Source of the DNA: Rhynchopus euleeides
Lineage: Eukaryota; Euglenozoa; Diplonemea; Diplonemida; Diplonemidae
Direction of reading: 5' to 3'
DNA length: 64,000 bases
Assembly (NCBI GenBank): GCA_963210315.1
Contig: OY723290.1
Coordinates: 310,001 to 374,000, forward strand
Part shown: positions 20,103 to 30,042 of the stretch, one piece after another
Position numbering within the stretch: the stretch's first letter is position 1
How the letters are laid out: every line of letters starts with the position of its first letter
Position numbers and translations under genes: made by a program
The notes under the pieces: model-generated
Seen by the model: only the letters and a program-made list of their open reading frames with translations
Databases searched by the model: none
What the model was told of the DNA's origin: nothing

Positions 20103-22171
20103 GAGATTTTCCTTACCATGGACCCCCCTACCCCCCCCCCCCAGCACCATCTCTTTCACGTCATTTTTCCTCGTTCGTTCGTTCCATTCTTCGACGGGCC
20201 CCACCCACTGCCACGGTTATGAAAAATGCTGCGGCTGCTGGTTTGCCACCACTCGCCGCACATGATCGCGGCCTCTTTTACCAGGCAGACCACACACACA
20301 GCGCACCCCCTCCTCAGAGAAGCAATAGGAGTGCTGGCTGCGTTGTCCGAGGGCAGTGATCACCACCCCAACCACACACGAACCACGTGTGTGGGAGGAG
20401 GGGAGGAGGCCGCCTGTGGCGCCTGCTTCATACGAGTGGGGGTATCACTGCTCCCCCATCCCTTGCCACCGGTGAACCAGGACACACCCACGCGTGGCAT
20501 CTTCTGCACAGTTCTTTTTGCACCTGAGATGCGATCAGTGCATCCGGTGATTTTCGGAGGCGGGGCGGAAGTCAGAGCGGGGGCCAGCCCCGCGTGGCTC
20601 CCCTCCTGCCGTGTGATTGTCGTGAAGCACAAGCAAGCCCTCTCGGCAACGCTTTGCTGTTGCGCCAGAGGGGGGGTAAGGCGAGGCGAGGCAGTGATTT
20701 CGTTCATTGAGCCCCATATGACGAAGGCGACTGATGTATGGTGTTCAGTAGTGCGTTCTCAATGTGCCCCCCTCCCCCACTACCCACCCCTGTTTCCTTG
20801 TTTTGCCCCTGTTTCCCCCGCCGATTTCTTCAGGACGCCTTCTCCCTTCTTCGTTCTCTGATATCCGGGTGATGAATGTTCTTTTGAACGATTTGAACGA
20901 TTTTTGGCCGTGCTCGTAGCATTCCCCGTTGAGGGGGTCGCTATTTCGTGTTCTCCTGGCCGCACGGAGGCATTGCCTTACGTCGCCTCTTCCTCTTTTC
21001 CTTTGGTGGTGTGTTGGTCTGGCACAGAGGGCGGGACCGTGCTGATATGCACAGTGACGACTCTCCCTTTTGTTTTGTGCCCGCCTCCACCGAGATTCGG
21101 CTGATGCCTCTCAGACTGGGGGCGGGCGGTCGCCGACCCTTTTCTGTACGAGGTTTTCCACAGGCTGCACACCTGCCCCGCGGCTGTGTGGCAGTCTTCG
21201 CGGAGTGCAATGCGAAGGTCTGGCCTGACGTGGTGTGACTATTTAGACTCCAGGTGTCTCCACCCTTCCTGGTCTGGGGAGCCTCGGTACCCAAGCAGTT
21301 TTCGGTCATGCCCTGGACCACGGCCGTGCTAGACTCCTGGTGCAGGCACCCGTCATGGTCCGGGGACGGCCCCCCCAGGCAGTTTAACGTCTTACCCAGG
21401 ACCTGGAGGCAACTGAGGGGAGTCGACGACCAACAGCCACCCTGACACGACAGGACAGGACGACTGGTTTTACGGCGACAAAATAGATAACGTAACTTCG
21501 CAGCTTCGCCGCGGGTATTGCATGCTATGGGCAAACCTTCAACGACTTGGCCGTCTCAAACGCGCCCCCCGGTGAGATGGTGAAAGGGGCTGCTGTGAAT
21601 TGGGCTTCTCCTTCTCCTTCTTCTTATTCGGTCGCAGTCTTCACAGTGGCATTCTTCACCACCGATAGAGATTCTCCTCTGGGGTCCACACGGAAATCAT
21701 GGCGACATTTTTTTTGCGTTTCACCAGGCTCCTGGTCTCAACCAGAGAAAGACTGCCGGCAGCGCAATGTGCCCCCTCCTCCCCCACACCCCCCCCGCCA
21801 CACAGGACAGGGTAACAGACCAGCACAAACACACCTTGGCACGGAGAGGGGGCGGAGGGGCAAACCCTCACACGCTTCACCCCGAGAAGGTAAAAGCAAG
21901 GTGTAGACCACAGCACACAGCACACAGTACACACCTGCTCAGCCGAGAGGATCCCATGATGCCCACTTTGTCGCAAGAGGGGGGGGGGAGGGGCAGCGAT
22001 GGCCATCCCTCCTCCCCACCCCAGCAACCAGAAAAAAGCAAAACGCGGCGGCGGAACAAATAAGAGAGTGGAGATCAGGGGGGGGGGGGGGGTGTGACTG
22101 CCGCCTCAAAACAGTGCAGAAACCCTCCGAACGAAGGGCCCACAAGACGAGGGTGGGGGGGGGGGGGGGGG
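20103..22171. other. 2 kb stretch without a recognised gene
   Basis: No frame has a recognisable domain. It is notable for homopolymer G runs (22079-22092 and 22153-22172) and C-rich segments. Nothing else is supported. Confidence 0.4.
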
Positions 22172-22193
22172 GTAGGGGGGGTCAAATGGGGGT

Positions 22194-23292
22194 GACAAAC
22201 ACGATTTTTCAAAAAACCGGCGCAGAGGCCCCAAAGCCCCCGTAAACCCTCCAAACCCCCCCAGATCGGTCCGGAAACCCATCGAACCCCACTTTTCCAC
22301 CATTCCGGGCACCTCAGGTGCCCGAATTGGGGTACCTAAATTTTGTGCCACCGTTTGGTACCGTACAGTGCCACTGTGTGGGAGGTTGGAAAAGAAAATG
22401 CCCCAACACACCACATCTGAGGGTTGCAATGCATGTTGCTTGCCAACCACGTCATCCGGTGGGTGTCAGGCGCTATGTAGGTGGCATTAGCCAGGTCTTC
22501 GATGTGTTCTGGCTTGTATATATACCTCCCTGCCTGCGGCACAGGCACTGCCTTTGTCCCCCACACCAGCCACAGAGAGCGTATTGTACTCGGTCCACGG
22601 TTGCTGATTCATTGTGATGCGTTGTATCCTCGAGTGAACGTCACACACTAGTGGCACCACCACCCGCCATCCGAGAGCTGTATTGACTTTGCGCGCTTCC
22701 GTTGTATTCACCTCGCCACGCATATTGCACCGTTCAGTACCAGTGCTCTTGGGCCAGGCAAAGTAGACCGCAGCAACTACCAATTCTGGCACAATGGGTA
22801 CCACGACAGCGCACTTCATGTGTTCCCGGAATGTACAGCTCGTGTTGCAACAGTCGTTGTCAACACATCCCGGTTGTGGAGCACTGCTGCACAGGAATCA
22901 CACGACCATCTGGACTGTTCCGTACCTACAGGCAGCCTCCCGGTGCATGGTGGCAGGGAGGTATATATACAAGCCAGAACACATCGAAGACCTGGCTAAT
23001 GCCACCTACATAGCGCCTGACACCCACCGGATGACGTGGTTGGCAAGCAACATGCATTGCAACCCTCAGATGTGGTGTGTTGGGGCATTTTCTTTTCCAA
23101 CCTCCCACACAGTGGCACTGTACGGTACCAAACGGTGGCACAAAATTTAGGTACCCCAATTCGGGCACCTGAGGTGCCCGGAATGGTGGAAAAGTGGGGT
23201 TCGATGGGTTTCCGGACCGATCTGGGGGGGTTTGGAGGGTTTACGGGGGCTTTGGGGCCTCTGCGCCGGTTTTTTGAAAAATCGTGTTTGTC
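22194..23292. mobile_element. Foldback (MITE-like) element with 341-bp inverted arms
   Basis: The left arm (22194-22534) and right arm (22952-23292) have equal length and match as reverse complements everywhere I compared them, around a unique spacer of 417 bp. Similarity continues weakly outside both ends (GGGGGGTCAAAT on the left, ATTTGACCCCCC on the right). No gene is seen in the spacer. Near-identical arms imply recent formation or gene conversion. Confidence 0.85.
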
Positions 23293-23559
23293 CACGTAAA
23301 AGGGTGGCATTTGACCCCCCCTAGGCATAGTGCCCCAAACATATGTTTTGGGCCAGAATATTCGACCCAGACCGCAGCTTTGGGGGTCATTTTTTGGCGC
23401 GAATTTTTCGGATTTTCGTCCGGACCGGTACCGCATTTCAGGGGCAAAAATCTGATTTCCGAGGCCCGGGAATGCTCGCAGTGGCTTCAAATGGCCAAAA
23501 ACGTTCAATTTACCCCTTCCCCAAAAAAAAATTCGAAAAGGGTCCCCCTATAAATCGCC

Positions 23560-23794
23560 GGATTAGGAAGGTTTTTTCCAACATATTTTTATATTTCTGA
23601 AAATATTTTTTTATGTTTGCATGGTTATCAACAGATCTTACCCCCTTTTCTTCCCGAAACCCGTCGAGCATGTCTTCGTCGTCGTAATTTTTTCTTTTTT
23701 TTTCTGTTAAGATCTTAGTGAAAAAAAGCACAAAAATTAAGATCTTAGTATTTTTTTCGAAGATCTTAGGTAAGATCTTAGTTTTTTTGCAAAT
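23560..23794. repeat. AT-rich block with AAGATCTTAG palindromes (left member)
   Basis: Dense A/T runs, AAATATTTT-type repeats and four copies of the palindrome-containing AAGATCTTAG. It is related in inverted orientation to 27531-27800. Composition is sharply different from the flanking GC-rich coding DNA. Confidence 0.7.
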
Positions 23795-24250
23795 ATCCTT
23801 TCGTATTCTGGGTGCCTTGCCGAGCTCCACCTGTGAGCAGGTGTCGAACTCGTCGATCACATCTATCAGAGGTGCAGAAAGGTCGTAGGCCTTCACCTTC
23901 GCCTGCTCCGGAATGTTGGCGGCAGCCCCCTTCTCAGCGATCCGTGCCGATGCCGCACGCCTCTCAACTGTGGAGGGAAGGGGCTGCCGTCCCTGCGTCT
24001 GTGGCACTGTGTCACTCCCAGGCCCCTGCTGTCGATTGCGGATCCGGAACTTCGCCACAGCCTCCGCCACCTCCCCCTTTGACCGCTTCAGGTTTCTGCC
24101 CTCTTCTTGCACTTCCCCATTCGCAAGCCTCGTGTAGATGCCCAGCTCCACAGCCTCGTCGACAAGCGCCGGCTTCCGGATGATGATTGTGGCGAGGCAT
24201 GTTGGGGTGGGGTTTGCGGCAAGCAGCTCATCGGCGACAGCAAGACACAC
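23795..24250 (-). pseudogene. Exon-like coding fragment, interrupted at its 3' side
   Basis: A minus frame with normal coding bias. It includes VDEAVELGIYTRLANGEV, then LKRSKGEVAEAVAKFR and a linker, and ends near VELGKAPRIRK where it runs into the AT-rich block. A pyrimidine-rich stretch and AG precede 24250, so it may be an internal exon. No ATG, no recognised family and no continuation were found. It could be an exon of a split gene or a remnant in repeat DNA. Confidence 0.35.
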
Positions 24251-25059
24251 TCAGGAACAGGCACAGATTGCGATCAGGAGGGATTTGTGGGGGAGAAGGT
24301 AAGCTATGAAATGCAGTCACAACACCGTTCAGCCGCAACCGCTCTCAGTCAGTATATGTTTGCTGACGCCGTGCATTGTGTCGTACGCTGCCGGCAGGAA
24401 AAATCGTCCTGGGCCTCGTCAGGGAGTGTATCTCCAGTCAGTCAACAAGGAATATGGGTAGGGTGGACGACTCGCCCAACTTTTCAGCTAAGCTACTGTG
24501 ACAAAAAATATTGGCTTCAAAAAAAGAAATTCCTGGGTTTCTCGGCCACTTTTGAGGTAATTGCGCGACAGTCCTGAAGTTGGGAACCCCAAATGTGGAA
24601 AAGCAACACCGAAAACTCGATTTTCGGGCCCCACACTGTAGACACAATGTGAATTTTCGGGGGTACCTGGGACCCCCCGTGTTTAAGTCCCCCCCCTGGA
24701 GGCGACTTTCGGCCAGGGGGGGGCTTAAACACGGGGGTGGCACGGTGGAGACCAAGAAGACCTCTTCCGCTTCCGTCGTATGGGGGTGATTCTGGTCCGG
24801 ATGGACTTTTGGCACCCCACTTTACGACTCTGACAGCACCTGGAGGGCACCAGGTGGCCTAGCGGCCACCTGATGACCCTCCAGACCAGCCCACTCCCGT
24901 GTTTAGGTCCACCTGTGCTTAAGTCCCCCCTGGGGGGACTTTTACACGGGTGGTCCCAGGTACGAGCAGTGATCTCGTGCCAGGGCTGGCATGGCCCGAC
25001 CTCAACATTTTCCCATCACATGTTGTGGAGAGGCCAGACTATCTTCAGTAGACTTTGGG
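24251..25059. other. Repeat-flanked spacer with GC hairpins
   Basis: Contains a hairpin at about 24676-24735 (arms CCCCCCGTGTTTAAG and CTTAAACACGGGGG) and a related one at about 24896-24950 (CCCGTGTTTAGGTCC and GGACTTTTACACGGG). No gene is recognised. Confidence 0.55.
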
Positions 25060-25250
25060 TTTTTGAGTTCGGCCGGGTGAAAATGCGGCGCAGCGTGCGA
25101 AAATCCAACGCCACCACGAGAGGCAGGTGGATGAAGCTTGATGACTCAGTCGCGCCGAATCGTACCCAAGTGAAGGACTATCCCCTGGAATGCGACACAG
25201 CACCAACCGGTGTGAGACGTGCCTTCAAAATCCTGAAGGATGTTCACCGA
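25060..25250 (+). pseudogene. Possible coding fragment truncated by the 41-bp satellite
   Basis: The plus frame around VFEFGRVKMRRSVRKSN, LDDSVAPNRTQVKDYPLECD and TGVRRAFKILKDVHRP has protein-like composition, then passes directly into the satellite. No start or family is recognised. It is one of very few plus-strand candidates. Confidence 0.25.
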
Positions 25251-27090
25251 CCAATAAAGCGACCAGATGGCGGTCCCAAATTTGGGACCGACCCATAAAG
25301 CGACCAGATGGTGGTCTCAAAATTGGGACCGACCGATAAAGCGACCAGATGGTGGTCCCAAATTTGGGACCGACCGAAAAATTGACCAGAGGGCGGTCCC
25401 AAATTTGGGACCGACCGAGAAAGCGACCAGATGGCGGTCCCACAATTGGGACCGACCAAAAAAGCGACCAGATGGCGGTCCCAAAATTGGGACCGACCGA
25501 GAAAGCGACCAGATGGCGGTCCCAAAATTGGGACCGACCGAGAAAGCGACCAGATGGTGGTCCCACAATTGGGACCGACCCCTAAAGCGACCAGATGGCG
25601 GTCCCAAATTTGGGACCGACCGAGAAAGCGACCAGATGGTGGTCCCACAATTGGGACCGACCGAGAAAGCGACCAGATGGTGGTCCCAAATTTGGGACCG
25701 ACCCATAAAGCGACCAGATGGCGGTCCCAAATTTGGGACCGACCAAAAAAGCGACCAGATGGCGGTCCCAAAATTGGGACCGACCGAGAAAGCGACCAGA
25801 TGGTGGTCCCAAATTTGGGACCGACCAATAAAGCGACCAGATGGTGGTCCCACAATTGGGACCGACCAAAAAAGCGACCAGATGGCGGTCCCAAAATTGG
25901 GACCGACCTAGAAAGCGACCAGATGGCGGTCCCAAATTTGGGACCGACCGAAAAATTGACCAGATGGCGGTCCCAAATTTGGGACCGACCGAGAAAGCGA
26001 CCAGATGGTGGTCCCAAATTTGGGACCACCATCTGGTCGCTTTGTTGGTCGGTCCCAAATTTGGGACCGCCATCTGGTCGCTTTATTGGTCGGTCCCAAA
26101 TTTGGGACCACCATCTGGTCGCTTTATGGGTCGGTCCCAAAATTGGGACCACCATCTGGTCGCTTTACGGGTCGGTCCCAAATTTGGGACCGCCATCTGG
26201 CCAATTTTTCGGTCGGTCCCAAATTTGGGACCGCCATCTGGTCGCTTTACGGGTCGGTCCCAAATTTGGGACCGCCATCTGGTCAATTTTTCGGTCGGTC
26301 CCAAATTTGGGACCACCATCTGGTCGCTTTATCGGTCGGTCCCAAATTTGGGACCACCATCTGGTCGCTTTACGGGTCGGTCCCAAATTTGGGACCGCCA
26401 TCTGGTCGCTTTACGGGTCGGTCCCAAATTTGGGACCGCCATCTGGTCAATTTTTCGGTCGGTCCCAAATTTGGGACCACCATCTGGTCGCTTTATCGGT
26501 CGGTCCCAAATTTGGGACCGCCATCTGGTCGCTTTGTTGGTCGGTCCCAAATTTGGGACCACCATCTGGTCGCTTTATGGGTCGGTCCCAAAATTGGGAC
26601 CACCATCTGGTCGCTTTACGGGTCGGTCCCAAATTTGGGACCGCCATCTGGTCGCTTTACGGGTCGGTCCCAAATTTGGGACCGCCATCTGGTCAATTTT
26701 TCGGTCGGTCCCAAATTTGGGACCACCATCTGGTCGCTTTATCGGTCGGTCCCAAATTTGGGACCGCCATCTGGTCGCTTTGTTGGTCGGTCCCAAATTT
26801 GGGACCACCATCTGGTCGCTTTATGGGTCGGTCCCAAAATTGGGACCACCATCTGGTCGCTTTACGGGTCGGTCCCAAATTTGGGACCGCCATCTGGTCG
26901 CTTTACGGGTCGGTCCCAAATTTGGGACCGCCATCTGGTCAATTTTTCGGTCGGTCCCAAATTTGGGACCACCATCTGGTCGCTTTATCGGTCGGTCCCA
27001 AATTTGGGACCGCCATCTGGTCGCTTTGTTGGTCGGTCCCTAATTTGGGACCACCATCTGGTCCATTTTTCGGTGGGTCCCAAGTTTGGG
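25248..27090. repeat. 41-bp satellite, two opposed arrays with a higher-order period
   Basis: About 19 units in one orientation (25248-26018) meet about 26 units in the other (26019-27090) at a perfect palindromic junction. Each unit contains the 18-bp palindrome GGTCCCAAATTTGGGACC (or an AAATT/CAATT variant) plus a GCGACCAGATGG(C/T) segment. In the second half the variant GCTTTGTTGG recurs at about 26533, 26779 and 27025, a 246-bp (6 x 41) higher-order repeat. All frames appear open because units lack stops; it is not coding. Confidence 0.95.
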
Positions 27091-27530
27091 ATGAGGAACT
27101 CCGTGGGCACCATTGGTCGCCCTTCGGTCGCCACCTGTTCAGACCCCTTTTCAGGGGATTTGAGCCCCAGAGAGACCTCCTGGACCGGTTTTCTGGTGTT
27201 TTATGCTCTTCCCGACCCTGTCCTGGCCCACAATGTGGTCTGGAGCGAGGTTCTGCTGATTTCCGCCTGATGCGGACCCTCCTTTGGGGTCCTCCATTTA
27301 TTTTGCGTCTGACCGTCGCCTTCCCCACCTAGTTCACGAGGGCAAGGTGAAAAACCGTTTTTTAACCCCAAAAATGGCATTTCCCGGGTGGCGACCTCTG
27401 GCGACCTCTGAAAAATGTGCCCAAAAAGTGATTTTTGGGACCTTGCGGACCTCGAAAACACAAAGGGAAAAAAAATATTTTTTGTCACACCCCCTCTTGG
27501 GGCGGTACGCCAGTCTAATATGGGGGAAAA
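27091..27530. other. Spacer between satellite and AT-rich block
   Basis: About 440 bases, no supported gene. GGCGACCTCTG is repeated in tandem at about 27390-27412. Confidence 0.45.
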
Positions 27531-27970
27531 ACTAAGATCTTAGCTAAGATCTTAGTAAAAAATACCAAGATCTTAGGAAAATTGAAAATTTTACAAAGAT
27601 CTTTAAAAAAGCCGTTTTCCAGCCAACATCTTCGTAAAGATCTGTTGAAAACCATGTGTTTGGAATATTTTCAACATATTTTTTTATGTTTGGAATATTT
27701 TCAAAATATTTCCGAAATATAAAAATATTTTCGAAATATTTTCAAAATATTTCCAAAATATAAAAATATTTTGGAAATATTTTCGAAAAATATAAAAATA
27801 TTTTTTTATGCGAAAATCAGGGCTGTTCCTAACTGGGGGGCTTGTTCCCCACTTTCAGGATTCTGAACTTTTTTTCTAAGAATTTTTGTAAGGGGAAAAA
27901 AGTTTTTTTCTAAGAATTTTGTTAGGGGAATTTTTTTCTAAGGTTGTTTCGCAGAGGAAAAAACTTTTTC
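27531..27970. repeat. AT-rich block with AAGATCTTAG and AAATATTTT repeats (right member)
   Basis: Plus-strand order AAGATCTTAG units, AAGATCTGTTGAAAACCATG, then many TTTTCAAAATATTT units. This mirrors the minus strand of 23560-23794. TTTCTAAGAATTTT units (27870-27950) follow and recur at about 28800-28815. Confidence 0.7.
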
Positions 27971-28060
27971 TAAGTTTTCCCCAGTCGACAGGGCGCGCAC
28001 AAGGATGGAAGGGAAGTCTGTCACACGTACCGTTCGCCTTGCTGGCCAACTGGAGAGCCA

Positions 28061-28285
28061 GACGTTCACTACCGTGGCCTCCGGCGGCTGGGGGGCTCCG
28101 CCCCCCAGACCCCCCTGTGGCGTACGTCTCGTACTCAAGTCCTTCGAATCCCAGCAAGTCGGGGTCCAACCACTCCAGTCGCCTCTGAGGACGCAGCCAA
28201 CTCGCACAGAATCTGTACGCCCACACGAACAGATGTTCGCTACCGTGGCCTCCGGCGGCTGGGGGGCACCGCCCCCCAGACCCCC
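28061..28285 (+). repeat. Two copies of a GC-rich palindromic repeat
   Basis: Copies at 28061-28115 and 28232-28285 share GTTCRCTACCGTGGCC, then CTCCGGCGGC and a palindrome of GGGGGGC-N-CCGCCCCCC, ending CAGACCCCC. They lie inside a minus frame that looks coding between them (WLRPQRRLEWLDPDLLGFEG), suggesting insertion into an old gene. Confidence 0.7.
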
Positions 28286-28312
28286 GATGTAGCGTGTGCC
28301 CGTCCATCTATC

Positions 28313-28462
28313 TCACTTCCCCGGGTACAGTGCAGCGTAGGAGGTCAGCACCGCATCCATGAAGCGCTTCTTCGAAGCCTGACTGACATCGGACAGGAGG
28401 TCGGGCTTCCCCACCTGGGAGGTACACTTGCCGCGTTCGCGACATGCGTGACACGCGACACG
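28313..28462 (-). pseudogene. C-terminal exon-like fragment with a CxxC motif
   Basis: From an AG at 28463 a minus frame of 49 residues runs to TGA at 28313. It contains VACHACRERGKC, then DLLSDVSQASKKRFMDAVL and ends in LYPGK. C-x2-C with a further C resembles the start of a CxxC-type zinc finger. Strong third-position GC suggests real coding sequence, but no upstream exon was found. Confidence 0.35.
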
Positions 28463-29000
28463 CTACCTGAAACGTGAGTGTGCCTTGCTAACACGGGCAT
28501 TTCAACGGTCTGCCGGCGACCGTTCCCCAAACCAGTAAACCAGCAGTTTTGGAAAATCGGAGAGATCACCCTGCTGCGCTGAATATGGTGCGCACCACTG
28601 CAAAAATCCCCGGGAGCTTTTGGGCTTTCAGACCTGAAGGGGCCAGCACGTGGGTGGCGTCGGGGAGTGGCAGCTTTGTAACTGTCCTCCAGCTGCTGGC
28701 ATGTCCAGCCACATGATGACGCGGAGAGAAAGCAGAGAAAAAGTCCGCCTGACGGGCACGCGCCTGGAAACTGTGGGGGGGCGAGCAAAAAATCCCTTGT
28801 AAAAAATTCTTAGAAAAAACCTGGTTCCCCGACCCAAAAAATCTGGAAAAAGGGCTCGTTCCCCGCCCAGGCCTGGCGAAAATGAAACATATTTTTGGCA
28901 AAAATATATGTTTTGGTGCCCCTGACGACCCCATATTGCGTAGTTTGTGCGTAGTGAAAAGGGGGGGGGGGGTCTCATTTTTTGGTCCCCTTTTCCGGCC

Positions 29001-29909
29001 TCAGCCAGTTCTCTGTCTCTTTGCCGGGTTCCCAAACTCAAGGAGTTCTTGCTGTTCCGGGGTCAGTGCGGGTGCAGGCGCTTCAGGTGCTGCAGGTGCT
29101 GCAGGTTCTTCAGGTTCTTCAGGTGCTGCAGCGCTGGCAGCCTTCGGTGCGGGTTTCGACGCCGGCTTTGCAGCTGTCTTTCGGGGTGCCCTTTGGCGCG
29201 GTGCCTGCTTCAGCTCGTCGGGATGATCCAGCTTCTTCTTCAGTGTCTTGCAGCTCGTTGCGTGGCGTAGAAATGCATCGGTACTGCTCAATTTTCCGAC
29301 GTGGCTCGGAATCTTTTTCTTGCAGCTGCAGGTAACGACACCATGCCCAACAACAATCCCCAGACCGTCGAGGGAGAGTGGGCGCCTGGATCCCGTGACA
29401 CAGATCTCTAGTGCCGTTGTGATCCCCTCTGATAACGTCTCCTGGACGTTGTCAGCGGAGGTTGCCTGTGTGGCGGTGACCTCCGTATACCCCGCGGGGT
29501 CCCGTGCCAGCAGCGCCTTCTTCAGCTTTTCGTCGACCCCTCGGTCGACGCTCGCCTTAATGTCGAGGGCCACCTTCAGGGTGGCACCTTGCATCGCCCT
29601 GAAGGCTGTGAGCGTATCATCACTTGCAATCTCCAAGGTGTTCTCCCCGTGTTCGAACTGCACCGACCCAACCACGACTGCGTCCTTGCCACAGAGAAAG
29701 GAGTGCGCTCTCCAGATCGCTCGGACGCGCCTCTTGTAGTCCCGCTCACTCTCGGATTTTTTGCGACCCTGTTTGGGAGGAAGGCGTGTCTCAAACGCCT
29801 TCCACACGGTGTCGAACGTGTCGACACTCGTCACGAGCAACGGCTCGGCAAAGCTGCCGAACTCCTTCTCGCGATACCGCAGGCTGTACTTCACCGTTAC
29901 GCACTGCAT
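29001..29909 (-). CDS. Unknown protein B of the two-gene element, with a C-x-C...H...C motif
   Basis: 302 residues. ATG 29909 follows a long C-rich tract and AG (30016-29920); the frame above it lies in the intergenic leader. Residues about 1-190 form an alpha/beta-looking domain with no recognised family (for example GRKKSESERDYKRRVRAIWR). Around residue 205 there is a short possible metal site, VVTCSCKKK, then FLRHATSC. The last 80 residues are basic then Ala/Pro/Glu-rich (AAAPEEPEEPAAPAAPEAPA) and end in a basic RQR motif, so it may be nuclear and nucleic-acid binding. It starts 134 bases after gene A ends, on the same strand. It might be an accessory protein of the element. Confidence 0.65.
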   Translation of the reverse strand: MQCVTVKYSLRYREKEFGSFAEPLLVTSVDTFDTVWKAFETRLPPKQGRKKSESERDYKRRVRAIWRAHSFLCGKDAVVVGSVQFEHGENTLEIASDDTLTAFRAMQGATLKVALDIKASVDRGVDEKLKKALLARDPAGYTEVTATQATSADNVQETLSEGITTALEICVTGSRRPLSLDGLGIVVGHGVVTCSCKKKIPSHVGKLSSTDAFLRHATSCKTLKKKLDHPDELKQAPRQRAPRKTAAKPASKPAPKAASAAAPEEPEEPAAPAAPEAPAPALTPEQQELLEFGNPAKRQRTG

Positions 29910-30042
29910 TGGGCCTTGTATAATATTCTCCTGGAGTGGGCGAAGTGTGTGATTGAAGGCACTGCATTGATCCAGCAACGAAATCAAAGCGGGGGGTGGG
30001 GGGGGGGGGGGGGTGAAGAGTAGCAGCAGCCCTTTCATTTTA

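Noticed and set aside
20226..20861. Plus-strand frame of 211 codons
   Set aside because: Wrong strand for the array, no coding bias, no domain.
25248..27090. CRISPR array
   Set aside because: Units are contiguous 41-bp repeats with no unique spacers, and the setting is eukaryotic.
25431..27332. A 633-codon plus-strand open frame repeating GRSQIWDRHLVAL-like units
   Set aside because: It is a translation of the 41-bp satellite, which lacks stops in every frame on both strands. There is no start context, and similar frames exist in the other registers.
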